From Alistipes sp. (GTDB lineage Bacteria > Bacteroidota > Bacteroidia > Bacteroidales > Rikenellaceae), in the NCBI GenBank assembly GCA_020026375.1, contig JAHHQN010000010.1, forward strand, positions 1 to 64,000: a DNA stretch of 64,000 bases, written 5' to 3'. Shown here in pieces: positions 46,301-55,025 of the stretch; the stretch's first letter is position 1, and each line of letters opens with the position of its first letter. The position numbers were made by a program, and so were the translations under genes. The notes under the pieces were generated by a model, which saw nothing but the letters and a program-made list of their open reading frames with translations, made no database searches and had not been told where the DNA came from.

Positions 46301-47354
46301 TCTGTCGTTTGTCAAGAGCATTATCGAATACCACCATGGAAAGATAGGGGTGGAGAAAGGCTGTCATGAGAAGGATTCCATCACATTCTGGTTCGAGTTG
46401 CCGGTGAACCTGCTTCGCGATACCGCCGGAGAGGAGTGTGGCTGTCGTGAGGAGGAGCATTGCCTTCCGGCCGGCAATGAGATGCACGAGAGCCTCTATG
46501 CCGTGGTGCGCGACAACGCGGAGATCACATCGACTCTGGGCAAGTACTCGATTCTCATCGTCGATGATGACTACGAGATGCGCATGCTGCTCAAAACCAC
46601 ACTGTCGTCCTACTTCAAGGAGATATTTGTGGCCGGAAACGGTGACGAGGCCCTGAAGATTATCCGCAAGGAGTACCCCTCGGTCATATTGAGCGATGTG
46701 ATGATGTCGGGAATGAATGGATTTCAGCTCTGTTCGATTGTTAAGAATGATTTGGAAATCAATCATATACCTGTTGTTCTTATTACTGCATTGGGTGACA
46801 GCAAGAGCAAGAGTGTGGGATATTCCACCGGTGCAGATGCCTATGTTCCCAAACCGTTCGAGACCGATATGCTGTTGTCGATTCTGGTCAACAACCTCAA
46901 GCGGCTGGAGAATCTGCGCAACAAGTACAAGGGGGCCGACTTCTCGATGATTACCGCCGAATCTGCCGTTACCAACAAGGACGAGGCCTTCCTGCTCAAG
47001 CTGGACAACATCATCAACCGGCACATCGGTGACGAGAATTTCAATATTGCGATGCTGACCAGGGAACTGTGCATCAGCCGTACTTCGCTGTATAACAAGA
47101 TGAAGGCGATTTCCGATGTGAGCATTAACGAATATATCATTCGCAAACGTATCCATTGCAGCTGTACCTTGTTGAAGACCACTGCATTGAGTATCAAGGA
47201 GGTGGCCTTCGAGTCGGGCTTCAGCGACCAGCGTTATTTCAGTACTACTTTCAAGCAGATAATGAACATGACTCCTACCGAATACCGTAAAACCCGACAT
47301 GAAGTCGACGATGCGGCCTCCGTGGCGGAGTCCCGGCCTGCGGAAGGGGAGTGA
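43386..47354 (+). CDS. Hybrid two-component system sensor/regulator (HTCS)
   Basis: The 1322-residue protein has a signal peptide, a periplasmic sensor of beta-propeller (Reg_prop) repeats such as GHIWFGTKGGGISRYD and GKVWIGTDGGGVNVLD (to about residue 660), a Y_Y_Y domain (about 665-735), one membrane helix (about 740-760), a kinase with phosphorylated His 793 in ISHELRTPLTLI, an ATPase domain, a receiver with Asp 1104 in LSDVMMSGMNG, and an AraC DNA-binding domain (about 1210-1305). Such proteins sense glycan fragments and switch on polysaccharide genes. The ATPase G1 box is unusual: VAVTNVTENVDAID stands where DxGxG is expected, while the second glycine box SGGSGIGLSF is intact. It faces a sulfatase/GH20 operon, its likely target. 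Confidence 0.93.
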   Translation: MSKISGLLLLLLLFFLPDESRSHEIKDLYFKKYDIRDGLNSAYVTSVLEDSNGHIWFGTKGGGISRYDYYQMKSYEIKSDSTRRFSNIVYSLTEYDGTIFAGTESGLLRFDSEAKSFLPIPVQFDRSGFFTSLTCESGIYFGGWGVLVYYDRHRKDYSVIACPEQLRSNRIHNLIQLDNGNILMGTRLNSSYEYNPWKGVFEKSHILPPGKVYTIYKDNDNNIWAQYIHRNGNYVVCYSQQGELLRRYSHRKGELNNSLVLDFIQSDRTLYIATDGGGINCVNLDTNEFSYITNNLADRVSFPSNSIYTLQLDSQGNLWAGSTRAGAVCIKNVKIRKFTAVHKHNLRGLSHPVVLCMHQDDEGKVWIGTDGGGVNVLDVGSGKFHHVVATYPKKILSIVDFSDDEMLLSSYMDGIYLLNKKTEELRKLHISDERVSDNISVVRLGRCGDSGVNIYGYNPLYYDFAKRSYTRFNFGVDYNCNNLWQFYLGEKFSLLYSPTQIIRVDNSTHEVSVDYSVENSFLQITGASCDRHGNVWIGTNKGLLTMLSDGTVVEVKSHLLKNISSLVYDLSSDILWLTGDHQLYSYNPTTNQTHILDESDGISRNEYMPNSVLITDNKVYFGTTNGLLSVDKDISLGRKQNYELKLFDAPDTRFRLNYNHHPLTLHLAAVGQSVFDKVVYRYRLKDDDAPTVINGNTITLNSLQPGTYDLQVSYLTKEGDWSREFHLADIHVNAPWWRRGVFIASVILLLLLLNLAGIYLYLDKKRSKLEIIKKDNAKAAQERIINSLINISHELRTPLTLIYAPVKQFLEKGELDQKSMFLLRSVLRQSQKMKNVIDLVIEVQKIDDGKEHMDFRPQLFNSWLEGIIGDFEYGISTKCITIRRDIESTSGVEVVFDHVKLNMAVSNLIINAFKYGVPESEIRISTSCAADGESVRVAVTNVTENVDAIDLEHIFSRYYMADNSQSGGSGIGLSFVKSIIEYHHGKIGVEKGCHEKDSITFWFELPVNLLRDTAGEECGCREEEHCLPAGNEMHESLYAVVRDNAEITSTLGKYSILIVDDDYEMRMLLKTTLSSYFKEIFVAGNGDEALKIIRKEYPSVILSDVMMSGMNGFQLCSIVKNDLEINHIPVVLITALGDSKSKSVGYSTGADAYVPKPFETDMLLSILVNNLKRLENLRNKYKGADFSMITAESAVTNKDEAFLLKLDNIINRHIGDENFNIAMLTRELCISRTSLYNKMKAISDVSINEYIIRKRIHCSCTLLKTTALSIKEVAFESGFSDQRYFSTTFKQIMNMTPTEYRKTRHEVDDAASVAESRPAEGE

Positions 47355-47395
47355 TTTACCGCCGCATCGGCTTTCGCGTCTGCTTCCCTAAAAGC

Positions 47396-47437
47396 GACAA
47401 GAGGAGAGTTTCCTTCAAAGGAAACTCTCCTCTTGTC
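47396..47437. terminator. Hairpin between the converging HTCS and GH20 genes
   Basis: A nearly perfect 20-base-pair stem (GACAAGAGGAGAGTTTCC with its complement) lies between two convergent stops, 32-42 bases from each. There is only a weak T-run, so termination strength is uncertain. Confidence 0.6.
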
Positions 47438-47468
47438 TTGTAATACAGAAAACCCGACTTACATCGGT

Positions 47469-49812
47469 CTATTGTCTCTGAGGTAGGTGATAGAGCATCT
47501 GGGGGGTGATGGGACGGTAGTCCTCGTCGGCAAGGAGCTTGTAACCGATGTTTCCTCTGCCCCAGAAGGCCGGCCAGCCGCCGATGGCTTCCGAACGGAA
47601 GACGATTTTCAAGGCGTGGAGTCCCTTGTCCAGCGCCACTGAACTGTCATTTCTGCTGCCCTGCTTGACCTCTCCGTTGTTGTCGACAATGAGCCGGTTG
47701 TCGATATACAACTCGTCGTACTGTGTCGAGAAGCAGTAGATGCCCTTTCGGGGAATATCGATGTAGCCGACTGCCGTTTTTACAAAATCGTCCACCTCTC
47801 TTTTGTATTTGGGGTGTTGTGCCGCATCGGTAATCTCGGTCAAAAGATTGATGGTGCGGCGGTTGTGGGTGTCGGAGCGACTTTCCACAAGTCCGTCCTG
47901 GAGGGTAGAGTCCACCTCGACGGAGGGAGCATACTCCTGTCGCTCAATCTTGTAAGTCATCACCCGGCTCATGATGCCGTTGGGCAGTACCGATGCGATT
48001 TTGAGGGTCTTGTCCTCGTGGAAGGTCAAGGGGTCGGTGGAGGCCCGTGATGAGGGGGTGGGGTTCTTTCCGTCGGTGGTGTAGACCATCTTGAGGGGCA
48101 GTGTCGTGGTGAAGGCCACTTTTGCCGAATCGGTGAAGGCCACAGTCTGCAGCGGTCCGTTCACCATTTCGGGGAGCGGTATGTGGAAGTTGTACCCTTT
48201 CAGATGCAGCCTCATGGTCATGTTGTCCAGCCGTCGCAGAAATGCGTCGAGGTTTCTCTCTTCCGCCCTGCACCAACCGATTTCTGCCACTGCCATCATG
48301 CGCGGATAGAGTGCGCGTTCCCAGTCCTTTTCCTCGTAGAGATACTCCGACCACAGGTTGGCCTGTATGCCTATGATGAACCGTTCGTTGTCCTTTCCGG
48401 CCAGCTGATGGGGTATGGGTTCATATTTGTAGACTTTCGATAGGGGCGAATAGCCGCCTATGGTGGGCGGTTCCACTTTGCTGGACCCCTGATAATAGTC
48501 GAAGTAAAGTCCCTTGGTATGGGGACACATGATGACCTCGTTGCCGGCCTGTGCCGCAGCGATGCCTCCCTCTTCTCCCCGCCACGACATGATGGTGGCC
48601 GTGCGGCCTATACCGCCTTGCAGAATCTCCTCCCAGCCGATAATCTTCTTGCCGTATCGTGCCAGCAGTTTCTCGATGCGGCGTGTGGTGTAGCTCTGCA
48701 ACTTCTCTTCGGCGGTGAATGTGTTGTCGTCGTGGAGATGTTCGCTGACGATGCGCTGTTGGCAGTTTCGGCACTTTTCCCAGTTGTTCTTGGGGCATTC
48801 GTCACCTCCGATGTGGAAATATGTTCCGGGGAAGAGTGCCGCCATTTCGGCGAACACATGATCCAGGAATTCGAACATATTGTCCTTGCCCGGGCAGAGT
48901 ACCAGATGGTCGGGACCCCATATATTCCTTACCGGTGCGTTTTCTCCGGTGCACGATAGCTCCGGATAACAGACATTCAAGGCCTGTGAGTGGGCCGGAA
49001 TGTCGATTTCGGGAACAATGGTGATGAACCGTTGTGCGGCATAGGCCACAATGTCGCGGATTTGTTCCTGGGTGTAGAATCCTCCATAGCGCGACCCGTC
49101 GATATCGGTGCGGTAAGCCCCCTTTTCGGTGAGCAGCGGATAGCGTTTGATTTCGATTCTCCAGCCCTGATTGTCCGAAAGATGGAGATGCAGATGGTTG
49201 AATTTCAAATCCGCCATGATGTCGATTTGCTTCTTGAGGTGTTCGACCGAGATAAAATGTCGGGTGACATCGAGCATGACTTCACGATAACGGAAACGGG
49301 GGGCATCTTCCACATGCAGACAGGGAATGCGCCACTGCGGACAGTCTGTCTTGTGGCGCGACTCTATTTCGGCCGGAAGCAGCTGGAGCAGTGTGGCCAT
49401 ACCGTTGTAGAGACCGTGACAGGTGCTGGCTCGCAGGTGAATGAGTGAGTCGGTTACCGTCAGACGGTAGGCTTCCTGTTCTGTCGGAGACAAGGGGTGG
49501 TTGGTCGCGGTCTGCTCCAGTACGATGTCACACGCCTCACGTTGTGACGAAATCTTAAGATTCAGACCGGACGAACGGCTGCAACATCTCCTTCACTTGG
49601 GGTGTGTCGCCATAAATCGACATGCCGTGTCGGAAGACAAACTCTCCCTTCTGGAGACTGACGTGAGCCGGTTGGGGCAGGATATGTACGCCGCTGTTGT
49701 ATGCTGCCTGATAAATGTCGGTCTCTGACGATGGGGTGCAGGCTGTCATCAGTTCCGTGAGCAGCAAGCCCAGGGCGATCATTATCAGCCCCGATAAATT
49801 TTGTTTGTTCAC
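47469..49812 (-). pseudogene. GH20 beta-N-acetylhexosaminidase lipoprotein, frameshifted
   Basis: The coding region begins with a lipoprotein signal (MNKQNLSGLIMIALGLLLTE, then ACTPSS) and the GH20b-type start IYQAAYNSGVHILPQPAHVS, but the frame ends at TAA 49555-49557. Coding continues in another frame with LKISSQREACDIVLEQTA and the complete catalytic domain: FRYREVMLDVTRHF, HLHLSDNQGWRIEI, the catalytic Asp-Glu in FHIGGDECPK, and IIGWEEILQGG, followed by a chitobiase-like C-terminal region and a PA14-like domain near the end. Total length (2344 bases) implies one extra base, near 49559-49563. The catalytic part has an internal ATG at 49493 but would lack a signal peptide. It follows the sulfatase gene in a probable operon; the substrates would be GlcNAc/GalNAc ends of mucin or glycosaminoglycan chains. 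Confidence 0.87.
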
Positions 49813-49846
49813 TGATGTAAGGGGTTAGGTGGGTGGTAGGATAAAT

Positions 49847-49878
49847 ATCACCCTGACTGTGTAGGCAGTCAAGGTGAT
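49847..49878 (-). terminator. Hairpin between sulfatase and GH20 genes
   Basis: ATCACC/GGTGAT and GACTG/CAGTC form a two-part imperfect stem in the 84-base gap. No U-run follows on the minus strand, so it may be a partial terminator or a processing/stability element within the operon. Confidence 0.35.
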
Positions 49879-49896
49879 GTGGTGTCTTCTGTGGGG

Positions 49897-51282
49897 TTAT
49901 TTCGCGGCCGGCAGGTCGAAGATGCTCTCGGCGATTTTCACCGACTCGCGGTGGCGGCGGAGCAGTTCACCCAGCTCCTTCACCACTTCGGGGTGGCTGT
50001 CCGCCACATCGTAATGCTCGCCGGGGTCGCTGTTCAGGTCATAGAGTACGGGCTTTTCGAGCACCTGCATCTGACCTCGGTTGTAGGCCGGCTTGTAGAG
50101 GACATGGAGTTTGAAATTGTCCTTTCTTACGGCATAAACATTCTCGCCGCGGTAGAAGAAGAATTCGGTTCGGGGACTGTGGGCCTTGCTGTCCTTCAAT
50201 ACGCCGAGCAGACTTGTGCCGTCGTACTCGTGGTCGGTGGGCAGGTCTACACCGGCCATCTCGCAGAAGGTGGGGAGCAGGTCGAGCGTGCTGCCCATCT
50301 CGGTCACATGTCCGGGGTCGACCATGCCGCCCCAGATGATGCACGGAACGCGGAAGCCGCCCTCGAAGTGGGAGTTCTTGCCGTCGCGCAGCGGACCTGC
50401 CGTGCCGGCCTGCTGCTTGTAGATGAGCCACGGGCCGTTGTCGGAGGTGAAGACCACGAGCGTGTTCTTGTCGATTCCCTCCTGTTTCAGGGTTTCGAGT
50501 ATCTGGTCGGTACTCCAGTCCAGCTCCTCGATGACATCGCCGTATTTTCCGCCGTCGGAAGTGCCTTTGAACTGGTCGGAGGCATAGACCGGAACATGGG
50601 GCATGGGGTGGGTGAGCAGCAGGAAGAAGGGCTTGTGATGGGTGGACTTGATGTAGTCGACGGCCTGCGAGGTGACACGCCGCGTGATGTCGTTCTGATC
50701 GATTTCGCGGTCGATGATTTGCTCCTGTTCGTAGACCAGATATTCGTAGGGGTAGTTCCTGTTGCCCAGCAGCTCCTGCTCGTGACGGCTCATGTCGTTG
50801 GAGAAGGGGAAGCCGTAGAAATGGTCAAATCCGTTTTGTCGGGGCATCTCCTCCAAGTGGTGGCCGAGGTGCCACTTGCCGATGCAGGCTGTCTGATAGC
50901 CGGCTGTCTTCAGCAGTTCGGCCACCGTGTATTCCGATTGGGGCAGGCCTTTGGGGGAGTTGGGGTGCAGCACCTCGCGGCGGTTGCCGTACATGCCGTT
51001 TCTCACTCCCAGACGACCGGTCAGCAGACAGGCGCGGCTGGGTGACGATACGGGGGAGCCGACGTAGAACGAACTCCATTTCTGTCCCTCCTGCGCCATG
51101 CGGTCGAGGTTGGGGGTCTTGATGGTGGGGTTGCCGAAGCACGACAGGTCACCGTAGCCCATGTCGTCACAGTAGATGACGATGAAGTTGGGCTTGTCGT
51201 TCTTCCGGGCTTGAGTGGGTGTGGGTATCGAGGTCAGCAGGGGTAGCATACACGCACCGACCATAAGTGTTTTCTTGTCCAT
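49897..51282 (-). CDS. Exported sulfatase (S1 family, serine-type formylglycine motif)
   Basis: The 461-residue protein has a Sec signal peptide (residues 1-25) and the alkaline-phosphatase-like sulfatase fold. The metal-binding start NFIVIYCDDMGYGDL, the modification motif SSPSRACLLTG, KWHLGHH and the late metal site FTSDNGPW are present. The motif uses Ser, not Cys, as the residue turned into formylglycine, so it needs the anaerobic radical-SAM maturase anSME, not encoded in this window. It probably removes sulfate from GalNAc, GlcNAc or galactose in host mucin or glycosaminoglycans before the hexosaminidase acts. Exact S1 subfamily and linkage are not assigned. Confidence 0.92.
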   Translation of the reverse strand: MDKKTLMVGACMLPLLTSIPTPTQARKNDKPNFIVIYCDDMGYGDLSCFGNPTIKTPNLDRMAQEGQKWSSFYVGSPVSSPSRACLLTGRLGVRNGMYGNRREVLHPNSPKGLPQSEYTVAELLKTAGYQTACIGKWHLGHHLEEMPRQNGFDHFYGFPFSNDMSRHEQELLGNRNYPYEYLVYEQEQIIDREIDQNDITRRVTSQAVDYIKSTHHKPFFLLLTHPMPHVPVYASDQFKGTSDGGKYGDVIEELDWSTDQILETLKQEGIDKNTLVVFTSDNGPWLIYKQQAGTAGPLRDGKNSHFEGGFRVPCIIWGGMVDPGHVTEMGSTLDLLPTFCEMAGVDLPTDHEYDGTSLLGVLKDSKAHSPRTEFFFYRGENVYAVRKDNFKLHVLYKPAYNRGQMQVLEKPVLYDLNSDPGEHYDVADSHPEVVKELGELLRRHRESVKIAESIFDLPAAK

Positions 51283-51442
51283 GTGTCTGATTTTTTAGTT
51301 CTCGCTGAGCGATTGGTTTTGTGATACAAAGGTCGCAAATATCGTTGTCACTGTTGTTCGAAGTCATTCCTAAAAGGTGCGGTTTTCGTACATATAGTAT
51401 CGGAAATCGCCCATAGGGAGGGTGTGATGGGGGAGAATGATG

Positions 51443-51488
51443 AAAAAATGCCGTCCCCTCTCCCGATGGGAGAAAAACGGGACGGCAT
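51443..51488 (-). terminator. Terminator of the fRMsr gene
   Basis: GCCGTCCC (51450-51457) pairs with GGGACGGC (51479-51486) around an inner CCC/GGG stem. Six A residues on the left give a U-run on the minus strand, 20 bases past the stop. Confidence 0.75.
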
Positions 51489-51507
51489 GAGGTGTGATGC
51501 CGGACGG

Positions 51508-51990
51508 TCAGATTTCCGGTGCGGAGAGCAGTGCGGCGATTTTCTCGAGCCATTCGCGGTCGGTGTCGTCGAAGGCGGCCGTCCGCTCGCTGTCAATGTC
51601 GAGTACGGCAATCACTTCGCCCTTTGCGAAGAGGGGAACCACAATCTCCGACCTCGAGGCGCTGCTGCACGCGATGTGTCCGGGGAAGCGGTCGACATCT
51701 TCCACGACGAGGGTTTCGCCGCGTTGCCACGCCGTGCCGCATACACCCCTGCCGCGTTTGATGCGTGTGCAGGCCAAAGGCCCCTGGAAGGGGGCGAGGA
51801 CCAGCTCCTCACCGCTGACACGGTAGAAACCGACCCACCAGAATCCAAAGGTCATTTTCAGACAGGCCGCCACGTTGGCCATGTTGGCGATGAGGTCGGT
51901 TTCGTGACCGACGAGCGAGGCGATTTGTGGAAGCAGGGTGGCGTATTTTTCCGCCTTGTCACCTGCGCCGATGATTAGATTTTCTGCCAT
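51508..51990 (-). CDS. msrC: Free methionine-(R)-sulfoxide reductase (GAF domain, fRMsr)
   Basis: The 160-residue single-GAF-domain protein matches fRMsr, which reduces free methionine-R-sulfoxide using thioredoxin. The signature cysteines are visible in PLACTRIKRGRGVCGTAW and HIACSSASRSEIVVP, and the ligand-binding FWWVGFYRVSGEELVLAPFQG segment is conserved. The ATG at 51990 gives the normal family length; an upstream extension overlaps the previous gene and is not conserved in type. It lies 23 bases after the DUF4186 gene and is likely co-transcribed with it. trxA in this window encodes a plausible electron donor. Confidence 0.92.
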   Translation of the reverse strand: MAENLIIGAGDKAEKYATLLPQIASLVGHETDLIANMANVAACLKMTFGFWWVGFYRVSGEELVLAPFQGPLACTRIKRGRGVCGTAWQRGETLVVEDVDRFPGHIACSSASRSEIVVPLFAKGEVIAVLDIDSERTAAFDDTDREWLEKIAALLSAPEI

Positions 51991-52013
51991 AGGGTTTGTT
52001 GTCTTTTCTGATT

Positions 52014-52469
52014 TCAGTTTGTTTCTCTTTGCAGCCATGCCTTCAGTACACCCACCACATAGCGCTGCTCTTCGGGAGTGAGGGAACGTCCGGAGGGGAT
52101 ATGGTGCCATTTCGACAGACAGCCTCTGCAACAGCACCCCGTGGCGTGCTGGGCGATGAAGACCGGGTGGCCGCGCATGGGGGTCTGGTGGCCGTCGTTG
52201 GGAATGTCGGCCGGAGCGAGCCTTCGTGCCACAAAGTCTGCGGCATGTTGCAGGATTGTGGCCATGCCCTTCTCGTGGAGGTAACGTCGGTCGGCCTCCT
52301 TGAGGTGGAAGCGGCTGCGGAACGTCGATTTTGCCAGACGCTCGAAGAGCGGCGCAAGGTCGGGGAGGTCGGCCGCCACCGCAAGTTCTTCCGCTTCCAC
52401 AGACGGCTCCTCTTCGTTGGAGGGAGAGCCTCCGTCGGAAAAGAGATTGAGCTGAAGTTGTGTTTGCAT
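52014..52469 (-). CDS. DUF4186 domain-containing protein
   Basis: The 151-residue protein has a variable acidic N-terminus (about residues 1-45) and a DUF4186 domain: FRSRFHLKEADRRYLHEKG, ARRLAPADIPNDGHQTPMRG, HPVFIAQHATGCCCRGCLSKWH and IPSGRSLTPEE. The Cys/His cluster at HATGCCCRGC suggests metal binding. No function is established that I know of. ATG 52469 is chosen because the longer open frame upstream has non-coding character and crosses an A/T-rich promoter-like region. It is the first gene of a two-gene operon with fRMsr. Confidence 0.85.
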   Translation of the reverse strand: MQTQLQLNLFSDGGSPSNEEEPSVEAEELAVAADLPDLAPLFERLAKSTFRSRFHLKEADRRYLHEKGMATILQHAADFVARRLAPADIPNDGHQTPMRGHPVFIAQHATGCCCRGCLSKWHHIPSGRSLTPEEQRYVVGVLKAWLQRETN

Positions 52470-52915
52470 TTGTTCCTTATTTGTCTTGTAGAACGTAAAG
52501 ATACGAATTTTTGAAGAAAATGATAAAACGGCGGTCGGTTTTGTGGACGAGAAGGGGACGGTTTTATTATATAGGTATATGGGCAGACAGCCCCGAAGCG
52601 GTTGCAGGCAATAAGAAACCATATGTCCCCTAAAATCGTTGTAATATATGAAAATATTTTGATAATGCAGCATTTTTTTTTTACTCGAAAAACAGGTTGT
52701 ATAAATTAAAATTTAATTCATTGGAAAATTGTGAGTAAAAAATAGGCGTTTTTATTTGCGTTAGCTAAAAAAAATAATACATTTGCTATATGTTACATTA
52801 ATACGGTGATTTTAAAGATGTAAGTAGTTAAAAAATATTAAAAATAAAGACGCCGCTCCGTGAGCGAAACCCATGAATCGAATGAAATCTATTTAACCTA
52901 AAGTATTCAGATACA
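52470..52915. other. AT-rich intergenic region before the repeat lipoprotein gene
   Basis: The 446 bases are much richer in A/T than the surroundings. They hold a strong plus-strand promoter at 52755-52785 and a possible minus-strand -7 element (TATCTTTA, one mismatch, near 52497-52504). No gene was recognised. Confidence 0.6.
52755..52785 (+). promoter_or_regulatory. Promoter of the repeat lipoprotein gene
   Basis: TTTG at 52755-52758 and TACATTTG at 52778-52785 are separated by 19 bases: a full match to both Bacteroidota promoter elements. The predicted start near 52792 leaves a leader of about 125 bases. Confidence 0.7.
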
Positions 52916-54784
52916 ATGAAAAAGTTTTTCTCCTTTTTGCCGGCATTATTGCTGTGCTTTGCTTTCATTGCATGTTCCGATGACTACGATGTGTTGCCTG
53001 CATCGAAGCCCGAGGCTCCCACTGTCGAATTGAAGGTCGATACGCTTGACCAGTATAGCTTCTCTTTCACGGTCGCTTCCGCGAATGTCAAGTATGCTGC
53101 ATGGGTATGGCAGACCGCCGATGCCGAGGCTCCCGATATCGATCTCATTTTGAGTCAGGGCAAGGTCGTGAAGGATAACAACCCTATCAAGATTAACAAC
53201 CTGTCACCAGAAGGCAAGTATGTGGTCTATGCTGCGGCGCTGGGTCTCGACGGCACAAAGGCGCTGGCCACTCCCTTGAATGTGAATACCGGCAAGGAGA
53301 CTTTCGTCGATGCCACGGAGATGGTCGATGCTTCCTACCGTACCGACAATCCTGCCCATGCCGGCCAGTATGAATTGACCATCGGCAAGGGTGAGATCAA
53401 CAAATACGGCGAACCCGTCAATGAGGGCGACTATGTGTTGGCATTCAGCCTCTACAATGCCCCCGACAAGGATTTGAGCAAGATTACGCTGCCCAAGGGC
53501 GAATATAAGGTAGGTGCGTGCGGTGAGCCTTTCACCTGGATTCCCGAGGAGGGCATCTGCATGATTCGCATCAAGAACAAGGTGGAACTCTTCCCGTTGA
53601 TTGACGGTCACATCTCGGTGGACCACAACGAAGGTGGTTATGTGGTTGAGGCCAGCACCCTGTTGGTTTCGGGCGAGCGTCGCCTGCTGCGTTACACCGG
53701 CAAGATTGAGTTTACCCAGACCGGTTTCTCGAACGACCGCTTCACCAAGCCCCAGAACGTGACTTTCGAAAACGTGGAGAAAAACTTCTTCTACGGCAAC
53801 TGGACAAGACCTCATGCCGACGATATGAACCTCCATTTCTATTCGGGCAAGTTCAACGACAAGGGCAAGCAGATTCACGGCTACTATCTGAGTCTTCCCG
53901 TCTACATGGAGAAGGTGGCCGACCCGATGGATCCCAATGTTGCGCTTCAGGAGGGTACCTACACCATCACTCCGCGTCGTACCACTACCATGACCTCTAT
54001 TCCCATGACCATCGAAAGAGGTTCTGCGGAGGATTTCTGGGGGCAGTTGATGGTTGTCGGTGCCAACATTACCTTCATCAACGGCCGCAACGGTCACAAG
54101 GAGCTGGGTATCCTCACAGAGGGTACCATGAAGGTAACGCGCTCGGGAGAGAAGTACAAGTTCGAGTTCAAATTCAAGACCGAAGAGGGTGTAGACATCG
54201 ATGGTGTCTACGAAGGTCCCTTCAAACTGGAGAACAAGTGCGACAACGACAAGAAGCAGCCCCAGAAGCCGTGGAGCAAGGTAACAGAGGACCGCAAGTT
54301 GCAACTGCCTTCGGGTAAGGCTGCCGACCTCTATCTGATGGGTGATTACATCTATCCCGGTCTGAAGACCTGCATGCTGAACATTGCTCCCACCGAGAAC
54401 AAGGGTGACATGTTCACCACCGAGTTCTTCACCAAGAGCGATCAGCTTGAACCGGGTACCTACACCATCGCCCGCAAGTTCGAAGCCAACCATGCACTTC
54501 CCGGCTGGCTGAACAGCAACGGCGGTGTCATCTACTCGTGGTATGGTGACATGTCGAGTGTCGTGGAGGAGAACGGCGAGAGCTACGTCACAGTCCTTGC
54601 TCCCATCGTCAGCGGTACATTCACCGTGACCAAGGAGGGTGAGAACTACAAGATTGTCTTCGACATGGTGGACGATGCAACACCTGCTCATAAGTTCACC
54701 GGCGAGTGGACCGGTCCTGTGAAGGTGACCGATTATCGTCAGCCCAACGCGGCCAATACCATGAAGCGTATGATGCGCCGATAG
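52916..54784 (+). CDS. Repeat-containing surface lipoprotein of unknown function
   Basis: The 622-residue protein has a lipoprotein signal (Cys at residue 20 in FIACSDDYD) followed by an acidic stretch typical of surface export in Bacteroidota. Residues about 35-125 resemble a fibronectin type III-like domain. The rest appears to be three related beta-rich units (about 130-265, 280-430, 445-610), each with a rising pattern of paired Gly/Tyr strands and ending in a similar hairpin: RYTGKIEFTQ, DGVYEGPFKLE and TGEWTGPVKVTD. I do not recognise a named family. It has a strong promoter and its own terminator. Similar lipoproteins occur as binding or protease-associated surface proteins, but no role can be assigned. 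Confidence 0.75.
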   Translation: MKKFFSFLPALLLCFAFIACSDDYDVLPASKPEAPTVELKVDTLDQYSFSFTVASANVKYAAWVWQTADAEAPDIDLILSQGKVVKDNNPIKINNLSPEGKYVVYAAALGLDGTKALATPLNVNTGKETFVDATEMVDASYRTDNPAHAGQYELTIGKGEINKYGEPVNEGDYVLAFSLYNAPDKDLSKITLPKGEYKVGACGEPFTWIPEEGICMIRIKNKVELFPLIDGHISVDHNEGGYVVEASTLLVSGERRLLRYTGKIEFTQTGFSNDRFTKPQNVTFENVEKNFFYGNWTRPHADDMNLHFYSGKFNDKGKQIHGYYLSLPVYMEKVADPMDPNVALQEGTYTITPRRTTTMTSIPMTIERGSAEDFWGQLMVVGANITFINGRNGHKELGILTEGTMKVTRSGEKYKFEFKFKTEEGVDIDGVYEGPFKLENKCDNDKKQPQKPWSKVTEDRKLQLPSGKAADLYLMGDYIYPGLKTCMLNIAPTENKGDMFTTEFFTKSDQLEPGTYTIARKFEANHALPGWLNSNGGVIYSWYGDMSSVVEENGESYVTVLAPIVSGTFTVTKEGENYKIVFDMVDDATPAHKFTGEWTGPVKVTDYRQPNAANTMKRMMRR

Positions 54785-54832
54785 CGAAAATATCGGGAGC
54801 GGTCTTCGCTCGAAGCTCTCCCAATTCCGTGG

Positions 54833-54877
54833 AATACGGTTGTCAGTTGCGGCTGGCAACCGTATTCCTTTTTCTGT
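54833..54877 (+). terminator. Terminator of the repeat lipoprotein gene
   Basis: AATACGGTTG pairs with CAACCGTATT around an inner CAG/CTG stem and is followed by a T-rich tail, about 50 bases past the stop. Confidence 0.7.
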
Positions 54878-55025
54878 TGCGGTCTGCGGCGGAGGGGAAC
54901 GGGACGGGCAGAATACGGAAAGAGTGCCGCCGAGAGGAACAATTTGCGGTGAAATGTTGTAATTTTATGCGCGAAATCGGAATTTAGATGTTTTCTTTGT
55001 GGCGTAAAAGCTGAATATACCTGTT

